Part shown: positions 17,070 through 24,690 of the stretch, piece by piece
Layout: each line of letters begins with the position of its first letter
Position numbering within the stretch: position 1 is the first letter of the stretch
Assembly: GCA_019239825.1 (NCBI GenBank)
Contig: JAFAZK010000089.1
Coordinates: forward strand, 1 to 35,993
Length of the DNA: 35,993 bases
Reading direction: 5' to 3'
DNA from: Verrucomicrobiota bacterium
Lineage (GTDB): Bacteria; Verrucomicrobiota; Verrucomicrobiia; Chthoniobacterales; JAFAMB01
Notes under the pieces: model-generated
Databases searched by the model: none
Told to the model about the DNA's origin: nothing
What the model saw: the letters and a program-made list of their open reading frames with translations, nothing else
Made by a program: the position numbers and the translations under genes

Positions 17070-17744
17070 TCAGCTACCGAACGGATTCGTGACGTTCGTT
17101 CCGGCCGGTGGAGTGAAGTCGTACTCAGAATCGGGGACTGGGTCGCGCTTCACATCGGAATAGCTGATAAAAACTCTTTCGCCACGGGGGCTTTGGAAAT
17201 CCACCTTTTCTGGCGTCAGATCGGTTTGCATCGTCAGCGTCAGCGATTTCACCAAACGGCGGATCGATGCGGTTTTCGGAGTCAAAGTGATGACGTATGA
17301 TTTGTCTTCTTTGGTGCCTTCAATGCTGTAGTAGTCAGAGACCCGCTGAAAATTTAGCCCCGCGGTCAACGCTTGTAACGATTGGCGGATAATCGGCCGT
17401 TTCTCGAGATCGTACTGCTCAGCTGTTTTCAGGTTTGGATAAAAAATCGTCATCTTTTTCCCATCGATGACAGTCGTGCTGGGAGAATTGCCCGTGATCT
17501 CACGCCGGATTTTGTCCGGAGGGGTAAACCAAATTTTCCCCTGATTGACCACTGGATCCTTCAAAATGGCCATGTGCCGCTCTTCCCGAAAGTTAGCCTG
17601 AAGCGAGGTGCGATTTTGATAAACCGCTTCCAGCCGCTTAACCAGGTCCGTGATCTCGTCCTGAGAAAGAGGCGCCGCCTGCAGAACGGTGGCAAAGAAA
17701 ACGGTGGCTAGGACAATCAGTACAGGGCCGAAGTGATGGCGCAC
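17070..17744 (-). CDS. lolA: LolA-like periplasmic lipoprotein carrier
   Basis: LolA carries lipoproteins through the periplasm from LolCDE to the outer membrane. From a GTG at 17744 the protein is about 224 residues with a clean signal peptide (MRHHFGPVLIVLATVFFATVLQA). The mature part opens with helix LVKRLEAVYQNRTSLQANFRE and continues with the beta-sheet signature GKIWFTPPDKIRREITG, VIDGKKMTIFYP, as in COG2834 proteins. A longer frame opens at ATG 17864, but its first 40 residues are translated through a heptamer array and lack signal character, so the GTG start is preferred. It is the last gene of a lipoprotein / acyltransferase / lolA set, all concerned with the outer membrane. Confidence 0.8.
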   Translation of the reverse strand: MRHHFGPVLIVLATVFFATVLQAAPLSQDEITDLVKRLEAVYQNRTSLQANFREERHMAILKDPVVNQGKIWFTPPDKIRREITGNSPSTTVIDGKKMTIFYPNLKTAEQYDLEKRPIIRQSLQALTAGLNFQRVSDYYSIEGTKEDKSYVITLTPKTASIRRLVKSLTLTMQTDLTPEKVDFQSPRGERVFISYSDVKRDPVPDSEYDFTPPAGTNVTNPFGS

Positions 17745-17756
17745 AGGAACTAAGTG

Positions 17757-17784
17757 TGATTGGTGATTGGTGATTGGTAATTGA
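17757..17784. repeat. heptamer array (TGATTGG)
   Basis: Three perfect TGATTGG units followed by TAATTGA, starting at 17757 with strict 7-bp period. It lies just upstream of the lolA GTG start, in its leader. The same TGATTGG word occurs in the array behind the MFS gene at 29932. Confidence 0.8.
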
Positions 17785-17987
17785 TTATTCCTGGCGCTTA
17801 CGGCGATCCCGGTCCGGCGGCTGCCGGAGCGTTTGGATAACGGAATGGGGATGGTCTTAGTCATTAGATAATACTTTGAAAGGCAGGCAAACTATTCCGC
17901 ATCTGAATGGTCCGGCTCAACCGAATCGTTCGGATGCCATAGCCTGCGCCGCTCGCCAGTCGATGACGATCGGCGAGTGGCGCAGGC

Positions 17988-18908
17988 TCAGGGCTGCCAA
18001 ATAGGCACGAAGTTATACCATTGGTCTGGAAATTCGCGAACGATAGCCTCGAAGACATCGGCAACCCGCTGAGTATTGCTTTCCGTGCTCGCGCCGCTAT
18101 CCATTTCGATTGAAGGGTATGCGTAACAGCCGTATCGGCCCGGCTGTAGCTGTAGTACAAAGGCGGGAATGATGGTGGCGCTGGTGTGTTGCCAGATTCG
18201 GGCAGCCGCGGCCGAAAACAGGGTTGGTCTACCAAAGAACCGGACTTCCACGCCGCTATTAAGGTAAGGTCGATCCACCAACATCGCCACCAGTTCGTTG
18301 CGCCGCAGCGCCTGGATGATCTCGACAAAGGCGAATTTGTCCGCCCCGACGGTGATCGTTTTAATTCCGAATCGAGATCGATATTCCTGGCGCCAGACGT
18401 CAAGTTTCGGAGTCGGCTCTCGCATGGTGACCACATTCACCGGCAACCCTTCAGCGGCTAATACCATTCCACCCAGTTCCCAAGCCCCGAGATGGCCGGT
18501 GATCAACAGTGTGCCTCGTCCTCGGCTTCGACCTTCATTGAGAAATTCGAATCCGCGCTGAGCAACGATCAAGTTGTTCATACTGGGGACGCCGCCGGCG
18601 GCGGCATCGCAGAAATCGTGGAGCATTCGCAAAAAATTCTGGAAACAAGCTAGACAGAGCTCCGAAGCGTCCTGTCTGTTCAACTGTTCGAGATTGGACA
18701 TTAGAGCGGCCCGCCGGTCGGGACAAAAGCGGTAGCCCAAGCTACCAACTCCGGCCGCGAACGCCCGAGTCAATGAATGGGGCAGGTGGCGAACCAGTCG
18801 CCCGGCGATCTCGAAAGAGAACGGCGAGTACCACGCATTCCGCGGTAGCGATACTCCGTTTCGGTTACCCTGCAGAGCGGGTACCGGTTCTGGCGCGGTT
18901 TGATGCAT
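17988..18908 (-). CDS. lipid A biosynthesis-type acyltransferase (LpxL/LpxM family)
   Basis: These inner-membrane enzymes add a secondary acyl chain to lipid A or a related glycolipid. The 306-residue protein has the catalytic HX4E motif as GHLGAWELGG (H139, E144), the downstream VDRPY segment and the F-FGRPTLFSAAAARI region of the family, and ends in WYNFVPIW, as in HtrB-like proteins. The N-terminus lacks a strong TM helix, although residues 45-60 are hydrophobic. It starts 3 bp after the lipoprotein stop, a tight operon, and lolA follows. The same three-gene neighbourhood could also belong to a pigment or glycolipid pathway; no other pathway gene is present here. Confidence 0.85.
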   Translation of the reverse strand: MHQTAPEPVPALQGNRNGVSLPRNAWYSPFSFEIAGRLVRHLPHSLTRAFAAGVGSLGYRFCPDRRAALMSNLEQLNRQDASELCLACFQNFLRMLHDFCDAAAGGVPSMNNLIVAQRGFEFLNEGRSRGRGTLLITGHLGAWELGGMVLAAEGLPVNVVTMREPTPKLDVWRQEYRSRFGIKTITVGADKFAFVEIIQALRRNELVAMLVDRPYLNSGVEVRFFGRPTLFSAAAARIWQHTSATIIPAFVLQLQPGRYGCYAYPSIEMDSGASTESNTQRVADVFEAIVREFPDQWYNFVPIWQP

Positions 18909-18911
18909 GCC

Positions 18912-19388
18912 TTAATGCGCGAAGCTGAAAGTCATCGATCCTCTGCGATAGAACTGAACCTTGGCCCCAACAAGTTGATTCCCTTTCCGTTCGAAAGTGG
19001 CGTTCCAGATTTTGCCATTCTGCGCAGACGTCTCGTTCGAATCAAAGTAAGGAACGACCTGTCTCAGTAACGCCCAAGGGCGGAGCAGGCTAGGGGCACG
19101 CTCGACCGGCCCGGTCCAACCGTTCCGAGCAAGTAAGCCGGTTGCGACCAAATGGCCGTCATGCGCCTGAATCTGAAGTACTTCTGCACCGCCCTTCGAA
19201 AAGATCAGGTCGTAATCTCCGCTGGGCTGAGTCCTGAGGATGACGTCACCAACGACGGAACTACGGGTGGTTTGGTAGAGCATTTGGCCGTCATGTTTTT
19301 TGGCGTTAGCGAGCCCGGGAAGCTCGTTTACGGTTTGACAGGCAGAGAACAACAGAGCGAGACAAAAAAGAGACAGATAACGGGACAT
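18912..19388 (-). CDS. outer-membrane lipoprotein of unknown family
   Basis: This 158-residue protein has a signal peptide ending in lipobox LFSAC (Cys17), so it should be lipidated. The residue after Cys is Gln, compatible with outer-membrane sorting. The mature part is beta-rich (GDVILRTQPSGDYDLIFSKGG, LQIQAHDGHLVATGLL, WNATFERKGNQLVGAKVQFYRRG), suggestive of a small beta fold like those of LolB or DUF3261 lipoproteins, but I cannot name the family with confidence. It leads the operon with the acyltransferase (3 bp gap) and the LolA-like carrier. A LolB-like partner of LolA is one plausible role. Confidence 0.7.
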   Translation of the reverse strand: MSRYLSLFCLALLFSACQTVNELPGLANAKKHDGQMLYQTTRSSVVGDVILRTQPSGDYDLIFSKGGAEVLQIQAHDGHLVATGLLARNGWTGPVERAPSLLRPWALLRQVVPYFDSNETSAQNGKIWNATFERKGNQLVGAKVQFYRRGSMTFSFAH

Positions 19389-19649
19389 CTTCTAAATCTT
19401 CGGATTCTTGAGCGGTTCTGGATGCTAGCTCAGTGCAAGCCAGCATTCGAGAGGTGTGCGTCGACAGTAGCAGGCAACAAGCTAAATCGCTTTAGAATTT
19501 TCACTAGTTGGGCACGATTTACGCTACAAGACAATAACCAGGATATAAGGCCGCTGGTTTTTGCCTGAGTGTCTGGGGTCGGGCTAGAGGTGGTATAGAC
19601 CGTAAGCAACATGGCGGTTTAAGAATCTTCCAAGGAAGGCTCCATCTTA

Positions 19650-19691
19650 AAGCGAATTCGTCTGTTTCTGGTTATTGACGTGAATTCGCTT
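19650..19691. repeat. 10-bp inverted repeat in intergenic region
   Basis: AAGCGAATTC at 19650-19659 and GAATTCGCTT at 19682-19691 are perfectly inverted over a 22-bp spacer. The role is unknown. The remainder of 19389-19738 shows no gene. Confidence 0.5.
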
Positions 19692-19738
19692 CGACGGGTT
19701 AGGTTTTTGCATTATTCGAGATTGATCGGGTCGCCGAT

Positions 19739-19851
19739 CTATTGTCCTCGTACTCGATGTTTTTTGGGTGGGGCGGGGGCGAACCATCCAAAGCAGATTA
19801 TACCGGCGGCTTGTTGCGTTTGGGAGCCTCGCCCTACCAAAAAAAACATAT
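19739..19851 (-). repeat. dispersed composite element, copy R1
   Basis: On the minus strand it begins with ATGTTTTTTTTGGTAGGGCGAGGCTCCC-type sequence (core at 19822-19838) and continues AAACGCAACAAGCCGCCGGT, matching the interior of the copies at 25803 and 33920. The other end (19758-19781) repeats a diverged form of the core in inverse orientation, so the element has imperfect terminal inverted repeats of about 25 bp. A CCTCGTACTCG stretch lies at the outer end as in the other copies. Confidence 0.65.
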
Positions 19852-19900
19852 GCGTACGGGCTGCTGACGTTCCCGCGCGATCCCGGAGTTCGCGGCATTC

Positions 19901-20578
19901 TTACTGGGGTAGACTCTCTATGATGGTGCCGGCGGCGATTCCGTGGCGTTCGAACCAACCTTGGTTAACCAGAAGGGCGTACGCGACCGTGTCGGAGAGG
20001 CTTGGTACAGCAGTCTCGTCGTAGGGTTGCATCGACCGGATCTGGATGATTTTGCCGTCCGATTGAATAAACGCAATCGAGAGCGGGATAGAGGCATCTT
20101 TCATCCAGAAGGAGACTCGTTGCGGTGCAGGAAAAAGGAAGAGCATCCCGGCGTTTTCAGCGAGAGTTTGACGGAAGCGTAAACCTTTCGCCTGTTGTTG
20201 AGGGGTTTCGGCTAACTCGACGTCCAACTTTTCGGTTCCGATCTGGATCTGCGCGGTATGAAAACCGTTTTCGTCCAATTCCGCGGATCGAGTGGAAAGG
20301 GCAGGGGGCGTTGACGGCGTAGTCGATCTGAATGGGGTACTCGACACGAATGGAGTAAATGAAGGGGAATGGGCGGTGAAAGGAGTACTGGAGACGGTTG
20401 GCGAGGCCACAGGTGTTGGCGAGGCCACAGCGACACTGCCGGTCTCGGATTCGATGAAGTAATAAGCGCCGATGCCTATAGCAAGGGCTCCGAAAAAACA
20501 GAATAGCGCGGCGGCCACCAGAACAAGGATGGCGAGCGCTAACGGTACCTGACAGGAAGATGGCTTTGTCCTTTGCAT
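19901..20578 (-). CDS. DUF192 protein with membrane anchor and Ser/Thr/Pro linker
   Basis: A 225-residue protein. An N-terminal TM helix (about 11-41) is followed by a low-complexity linker of Ser, Thr and Pro with repeated SSTPF (about 50-95), then a complete DUF192 domain (about 105-225) with ETPQQQAKGLRFRQTL, GMLFLFP, VSFWMKDASIPLSIAFI and ALLVNQGWFERHGI. DUF192 has a small beta-barrel fold of unsettled biochemical role and is usually exported. The linker presumably holds the domain off the inner membrane. It is monocistronic; an oppositely directed small gene starts within 90 bp. Confidence 0.85.
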   Translation of the reverse strand: MQRTKPSSCQVPLALAILVLVAAALFCFFGALAIGIGAYYFIESETGSVAVASPTPVASPTVSSTPFTAHSPSFTPFVSSTPFRSTTPSTPPALSTRSAELDENGFHTAQIQIGTEKLDVELAETPQQQAKGLRFRQTLAENAGMLFLFPAPQRVSFWMKDASIPLSIAFIQSDGKIIQIRSMQPYDETAVPSLSDTVAYALLVNQGWFERHGIAAGTIIESLPQ

Positions 20579-20666
20579 CGACGCGTGTTTACAAGAGACG
20601 CGAGCTAAGTCTTTTGCATTGAATCGGTTCCGGCGTACGTTCGGGAAACCTGTTGGAAATCTGCTT

Positions 20667-20915
20667 ATGGATATTTATCTAGCGATTGGATTCGCGCCAT
20701 TGGTTTTGGGAGTCTTCGCCATCAGCCGGCTTCGTGCCGTGCGGTATCTCGTTGTGATTGGCGGTGCCTTGGCATTAAGCGGTTGTCTTTCGTTGAAGCT
20801 CGGTAGCAACGATAAACCGCAGCCAACAGCCGGCCAGAGTGCCGGTCCGCTTGGTCGGAACGCTGGTACGCTTGATGTTGCTAACAGCATGGCGGAGGCA
20901 TCGAGAGGAGGCTAA
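20667..20915 (+). CDS. possible small lipoprotein
   Basis: An 82-residue frame from ATG 20667 (a TTG at 20619 would add 16). It has two hydrophobic stretches (IYLAIGFAPLVLGVFAI and YLVVIGGALALSGC); the second ends in a lipobox-like ALSGC, followed by a polar Gly/Ser/Pro tail. Two hydrophobic runs are unusual for a lipoprotein signal, so the true start could be later. No family recognised. It lies alone between the DUF192 gene and the end of the dha set. Confidence 0.4.
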   Translation: MDIYLAIGFAPLVLGVFAISRLRAVRYLVVIGGALALSGCLSLKLGSNDKPQPTAGQSAGPLGRNAGTLDVANSMAEASRGG

Positions 20916-21073
20916 GAGGTGAACGGGCGCCACGGCTCCGACTTGGCCAGTAGATGATGAATTTTAGACAGGCAAAGTGAAAGCTATGTGGGACAAGTCG
21001 GCGCGCTCTTAGCTATAACCAAGCGAGTCAGTTGGTATCCGTCGCTTTCCTCTGGTAAAACGTGCGGTCTTTC

Positions 21074-21093
21074 GGGAGCCTCGCCCCAGCAAA
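21074..21093 (-). repeat. solo core of the GGTAGGGCGAGGCTCC element
   Basis: The minus strand reads TTTGCTGGGGCGAGGCTCCC, a diverged copy of the core without the interior. It lies 15 bp behind the stop of the PTS fusion gene. Confidence 0.5.
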
Positions 21094-21108
21094 TCAGCTA
21101 CCTACCTG

Positions 21109-23658
21109 TTATTCGCGCAACGCCGTCTTCCCAAATTCCCGCACGTCGGCGGCGGTACCGAATGTATCAAACTTCTCGGCCAAGGGTGCGGCGATCTGCG
21201 CAACATCAAGTTCACGAACCAGCGCCTTGATCTTAGGGACTGCGGCGGAGGTGATACTAAGGTCGCGTAGACCTAACCCCAGTAAGATCGGCACTGCTTG
21301 CGGATCAGAACCGATTTCGCCGCAAACGGACACCGAGATCTTTCGCTTCTGAGCCGCTTCAATAGCCGGTCGGCAAATCCGCAAAATTGCCGGATGCAAG
21401 GCATCCGCGTACTGGTTCAACGCCGGATTTCCTCTCTCGGCACAAAGCACATATTGAGTGAGATCGTTGGTACCGAAACTAAGGAAATCAGATTCGGCTG
21501 CGATCTGATCGGCCAGAATGGCAGAGGACGGAGTTTCGATCATAGCACCGACCGGAGCCGGCCAGGTGTGAGGCAGCTTCTCCGATACCAATTCCTGATG
21601 CAGCTCCTCGAAGAGTTTCCTCAGCTGAATTAGCTCTGCGTGATCGGTCACCATCGGAACCAGGATCCGGATCTGATGGTCAGCCGCCAAGCGTAGAACC
21701 GCGCGAAGATGCGACCGGCAGAAATCCGGGTTTTGAAACAGGAGCCTGAGGCCGCGTACACCCAAGAAAGGGTTGGCTTCATGCGGGATTGATAAGAACG
21801 GCAGCGGTTTGTCACCCCCGATATCCAAGAGCCGCAAGGTGACCAGGCGCGAACCAAATGGGGCTAAAGCATCTTGATACGCGGTGAGCTGTTCTTCTTC
21901 AGAAGGTAGTTGGTCGAACTTTTGAAAGAGAAACTCGGATCGGAATAAACCGATTGAATCCGCGCCATAACGCGAGGCCGAGGCCACATCTTCTCTTGAG
22001 CCGGCATTCGCGGCGATATTGATTAAGAGACCATCTTTGGTCTTGGCCGGTTCCTGGCTTTGTGCGAGCGCGGCCTCGAAAGCGCTTCGACTGGCAGCTT
22101 GCGCGGCCTCGATGGTGGCGCGTAACTCCGGACTCGGATCGATCCAAAGCGTACCTTTCTCTCCGTCGAAGGCGACAAGAGCAGCCTGCCGAATTTGATC
22201 GCCGGCACTAGCGGCGCCTCCGATTGAAGGGAGACGCAGCGCCCGAGCGAGGATGGCGCCGTGCGAGGTCGGGCCGCCGTGCAGTTGCAGGATGCCTTGG
22301 ATGACGGTGGAGCTGATGGTATCAGCCAGGCTTGGCGTCAGTTCATCACAAACCAAAATGGCATTCGCGCCGTTGTCGGGCAGGACCAGTTTTTCTTTGT
22401 CCTCTCTCAGATCGTTAAGTACTAACGAGCGAATCTCGCGAAAATCAGCAGCTCGAGCTCGCAGGTATTCGTCCGAGACGGCTTCTTGTTCCGCCGCCAA
22501 ACCGGTGAGCACAGAATGCCAGGCTTGAGCGGCGTTTTCATGTTGATCATGAATCCGATTTTGGACCTCAGCGATGATGGTTTGATCCGTGAGAATGAGC
22601 CGCTGCGCTTCCAGAATGGCGAGTGTTTCAGGATCGAGCTGTCTTTGGAGACGTTCGAATCGGCTGGCGAAGGCCTTTTCAGCTCGGTCCAGCGCTCCTT
22701 GAAGCTTTTCGAACTCAACCGATGCCGCGGGTTCATCGGGCACGGTGTAGGAAGGAATTGGTGCTTCAAGTTGTTCCAGAAAAATCGGATATCCGATTGC
22801 GATACCGGCCGAAACCGGAAATGGCTGACCAGCAGCCGGGACTGCCGCGGGCGGACCTGTTCTCGCTGCCGGCCCCGCGTTATCGCCAAAGTTAATCTTA
22901 ACCAGCCCGTTGATTGCCGTGAAAGCGGCTTCTTGATCAGGGCCGGTAATGTCAAATCGGACCTGGTCTCCACGCCGGATTTGTAAACGAGCCAGGTCGA
23001 CCAGACTCTTTGCTGCGATCGGGCCACGCTTTGCCGACAGGTTTTCGATCTGCACTGTGGCTTTGAAAGGGGCGAGCGTTTTTATCAGGTTAGCAGCGGG
23101 ACGGAGATGAAGACCGTGCTGATTTTGTATGTTTACTTCCAGCTTCTTTCCTTCGGTAGGGACCGGCTCCGTTCCGCTGGTAGGGATAAGCTCTCCCCTT
23201 CGCCAAGGCTCCGGCGGGCAAGCTTGCTCGTCCGGGGATGAAGGTGCGGTGTCGGCCAACTGTTCTTGCTTAGGCGCCAAACCTTGTTGGGCGGCGGCGG
23301 TTACTTCGGTTAGCGCCGAGCCAATCTGTATCTGGACTGCAGCAGCGATACTGCCCTCCACTAAGGGCGCAGAGCAGAGAACCAGCGGATCGGTCATCTC
23401 AAAGCTGACTAATTCTTTTGCTGTCTCTGCACTGAGGATAGCGCTGCCCATGTCCATCAACACCAGGACACCCTCGGGAGACCGCACCTTGAGAATCGCT
23501 TCTTGAATATCCAGCGCGTCGGTACCGAGTTCTGATCGATCACCGCCGACGCCTCCCGCCGCAGCGATTGAGATATCGGGTCCGATCGTTCGCTTGATTA
23601 GATCGACAGTGGCTTCCGCCAGGCGACGACTATGTGAGACTAAAACGAGACCGACCAT
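21109..23658 (-). CDS. dhaM: DhaM - HPr - full-length Enzyme I fusion, phosphoryl donor of DHA kinase
   Basis: This protein takes phosphate from PEP and passes it to DhaL-bound ADP, so the DHA kinase runs on PEP. In 849 residues I see an EIIA-Man-type DhaM domain (1-130; His9 in LVSHS, GSAILSAETA), an acidic/Pro linker, HPr (172-255; HGLHLRPA with His184), a second linker, and Enzyme I (280-849). Enzyme I has the phosphohistidine in GGPTSHGAIL (His466), the PEP-binding barrel (LFRSEFLF, LRLLDIGGDKPLPF, VPMVTD) and the C-terminal VCGEIG cysteine. E. coli DhaM carries only the N-terminal part of Enzyme I; here the PEP site is complete, so the relay needs no other general PTS protein. It follows dhaL by 77 bp. 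Confidence 0.92.
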   Translation of the reverse strand: MVGLVLVSHSRRLAEATVDLIKRTIGPDISIAAAGGVGGDRSELGTDALDIQEAILKVRSPEGVLVLMDMGSAILSAETAKELVSFEMTDPLVLCSAPLVEGSIAAAVQIQIGSALTEVTAAAQQGLAPKQEQLADTAPSSPDEQACPPEPWRRGELIPTSGTEPVPTEGKKLEVNIQNQHGLHLRPAANLIKTLAPFKATVQIENLSAKRGPIAAKSLVDLARLQIRRGDQVRFDITGPDQEAAFTAINGLVKINFGDNAGPAARTGPPAAVPAAGQPFPVSAGIAIGYPIFLEQLEAPIPSYTVPDEPAASVEFEKLQGALDRAEKAFASRFERLQRQLDPETLAILEAQRLILTDQTIIAEVQNRIHDQHENAAQAWHSVLTGLAAEQEAVSDEYLRARAADFREIRSLVLNDLREDKEKLVLPDNGANAILVCDELTPSLADTISSTVIQGILQLHGGPTSHGAILARALRLPSIGGAASAGDQIRQAALVAFDGEKGTLWIDPSPELRATIEAAQAASRSAFEAALAQSQEPAKTKDGLLINIAANAGSREDVASASRYGADSIGLFRSEFLFQKFDQLPSEEEQLTAYQDALAPFGSRLVTLRLLDIGGDKPLPFLSIPHEANPFLGVRGLRLLFQNPDFCRSHLRAVLRLAADHQIRILVPMVTDHAELIQLRKLFEELHQELVSEKLPHTWPAPVGAMIETPSSAILADQIAAESDFLSFGTNDLTQYVLCAERGNPALNQYADALHPAILRICRPAIEAAQKRKISVSVCGEIGSDPQAVPILLGLGLRDLSITSAAVPKIKALVRELDVAQIAAPLAEKFDTFGTAADVREFGKTALRE

Positions 23659-23725
23659 TTATGTGAGAAGTTGCCCTGAAACCCGGTGGAAGGTGAAAAG
23701 TGATTGGGGATGCGGCGCCACCAAT

Positions 23726-23753
23726 CTGTCATTTGTCATCTGTCATTTGTCAT
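23726..23753. repeat. perfect heptamer array, (YTGTCAT)4
   Basis: Four units alternate CTGTCAT, TTGTCAT, CTGTCAT, TTGTCAT without error. On the minus strand it supplies the last codons and the stop of dhaL (MTNDR-stop). Confidence 0.9.
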
Positions 23754-24407
23754 GCCGTTGGCCATTCCGATGGTTTCCGCTGCGGATTGGAACAGTAGGA
23801 GAGTTGAGGTTGCGCCCGGGTCCTGATGATTGGCACTGCGTTCGCCGAGGTAACTGGCGCGGCCGCGCCGGGCCAGTAACGGAATGGTTGATTGCACTCC
23901 GGCCTGGGCAGCGGCAACGGCTTGAGCCAGAACTTGATCTAGCGGTTCGTGTGCTCCGATCGCGTGCCGGCAGGCTTTTACGGCGGGATGAAGCGCATCC
24001 ACCATGGTTTTATCGCCGATCGCGGCTTTGCCTCGTAAAACGATTCCGGCTAATCCCTTCTCTAACAGCAATAAAAATTCTTCGGGGGTGAGCTCGGTCT
24101 TTCCGGTGGTGACAGTGCTCGCTTGCAAAAAGAAGGTGCCGTACAAAGCGCCAGCGGCCCCGCCGACCGTCGAGATTAGCGTCATGGCCACGATCTTGAG
24201 CAGCGCACCAATATCTTTCCCTTGGAGTTCAGCCTTCTTGGCGAGAACGGCTTGAAAGCCGCGATGCATGTTAGTCCCGTGATCCGCATCGCCAATTTCC
24301 GAGTCGAGTTTGGTCAGAAGTTCTTTCTGCTCAGCAATGCGAATCGAATAGCGCTCTACCCAAGCAATGATTTGGTCAGCGGTTACGGTGGCAGGACGGG
24401 GCTCCAA
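23736..24407 (-). CDS. dhaL: dihydroxyacetone kinase ADP-binding subunit
   Basis: DhaL holds ADP permanently and shuttles phosphate from DhaM to dihydroxyacetone bound on DhaK. The Mg-ADP site DSEIGDADHGTNMHRGF (about 35-51, with D35, D40, D42) is intact. Further family landmarks are TLISTVGGAAGALYGTFF, GKAAIGDKTMVDALHPA and the GRASYLGERSANHQDPGA loop near the C-terminus. It has 223 residues against about 210 usually; the surplus is the tail formed by the heptamer array. The start is a TTG with an AGGAG 12 bp upstream. It lies 283 bp behind dhaK, a gap filled with repeats and a hairpin, and 77 bp before dhaM. Confidence 0.92.
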   Translation of the reverse strand: MEPRPATVTADQIIAWVERYSIRIAEQKELLTKLDSEIGDADHGTNMHRGFQAVLAKKAELQGKDIGALLKIVAMTLISTVGGAAGALYGTFFLQASTVTTGKTELTPEEFLLLLEKGLAGIVLRGKAAIGDKTMVDALHPAVKACRHAIGAHEPLDQVLAQAVAAAQAGVQSTIPLLARRGRASYLGERSANHQDPGATSTLLLFQSAAETIGMANGMTNDR

Positions 24408-24481
24408 AACGTGATCGATCTCCTATCGTATTTACGGTTTGAGAGTTACAACGAGCGGAAAGGATTGAGGGAGAGGGAATA

Positions 24482-24529
24482 ACGGAACAATGAAATGCTG
24501 GAGTGCTGGAAGAATGAAGGGTTGGAATG
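24482..24529. repeat. octamer array (NTGGARTG family) between dhaK and dhaL
   Basis: Six units with an 8-bp period: ACGGAACA, ATGAAATG, CTGGAGTG, CTGGAAGA, ATGAAGGG, TTGGAATG. It resembles the array at 35186. Confidence 0.6.
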
Positions 24530-24584
24530 GTTTGAGTGCGAAATTTGCTATCTGCTTTGTCATGGCCGTGTAGCTGTCCCGGTA

Positions 24585-24605
24585 GGGCGGGCCAAAAGCC
24601 CGCCC
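24585..24605. terminator. GC-rich hairpin between dhaK and dhaL
   Basis: A perfect 8-bp stem GGGCGGGC/GCCCGCCC encloses CAAAA. There is no T-run. It may stabilise the dhaK message or attenuate transcription into dhaL; the flank GGTAGGGCGGGC resembles the dispersed element core. Confidence 0.5.
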
Positions 24606-24643
24606 TTGTAAGCTTTGAATCAGTGAGGAAGCGCAACGACCTC

Positions 24644-24678
24644 CTGGCTTCTGGCTCCTGAATCGTGGCTCCTAGCTG
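24644..24678. repeat. heptamer array (CTGGCTC family)
   Basis: Five units with strict 7-bp period: CTGGCTT, CTGGCTC, CTGAATC, GTGGCTC, CTAGCTG. It ends 12 bp from the dhaK stop. Confidence 0.65.
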
Positions 24679-24690
24679 CTTGCCGCCCCA

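Noticed and set aside
17745-17864. 40-residue N-terminal extension of the LolA-like protein from ATG 17864
   Set aside because: It is translated through a heptamer array; a GTG at 17744 gives a proper signal peptide.
19680-20024. Plus-strand frame across element R1 and the end of the DUF192 gene
   Set aside because: It covers a non-coding repeat and is antisense to a supported gene.
23726-23753. Heptamer arrays as CRISPR repeats
   Set aside because: Units of 7-9 bp stand head to tail with no spacers and no cas genes are present.
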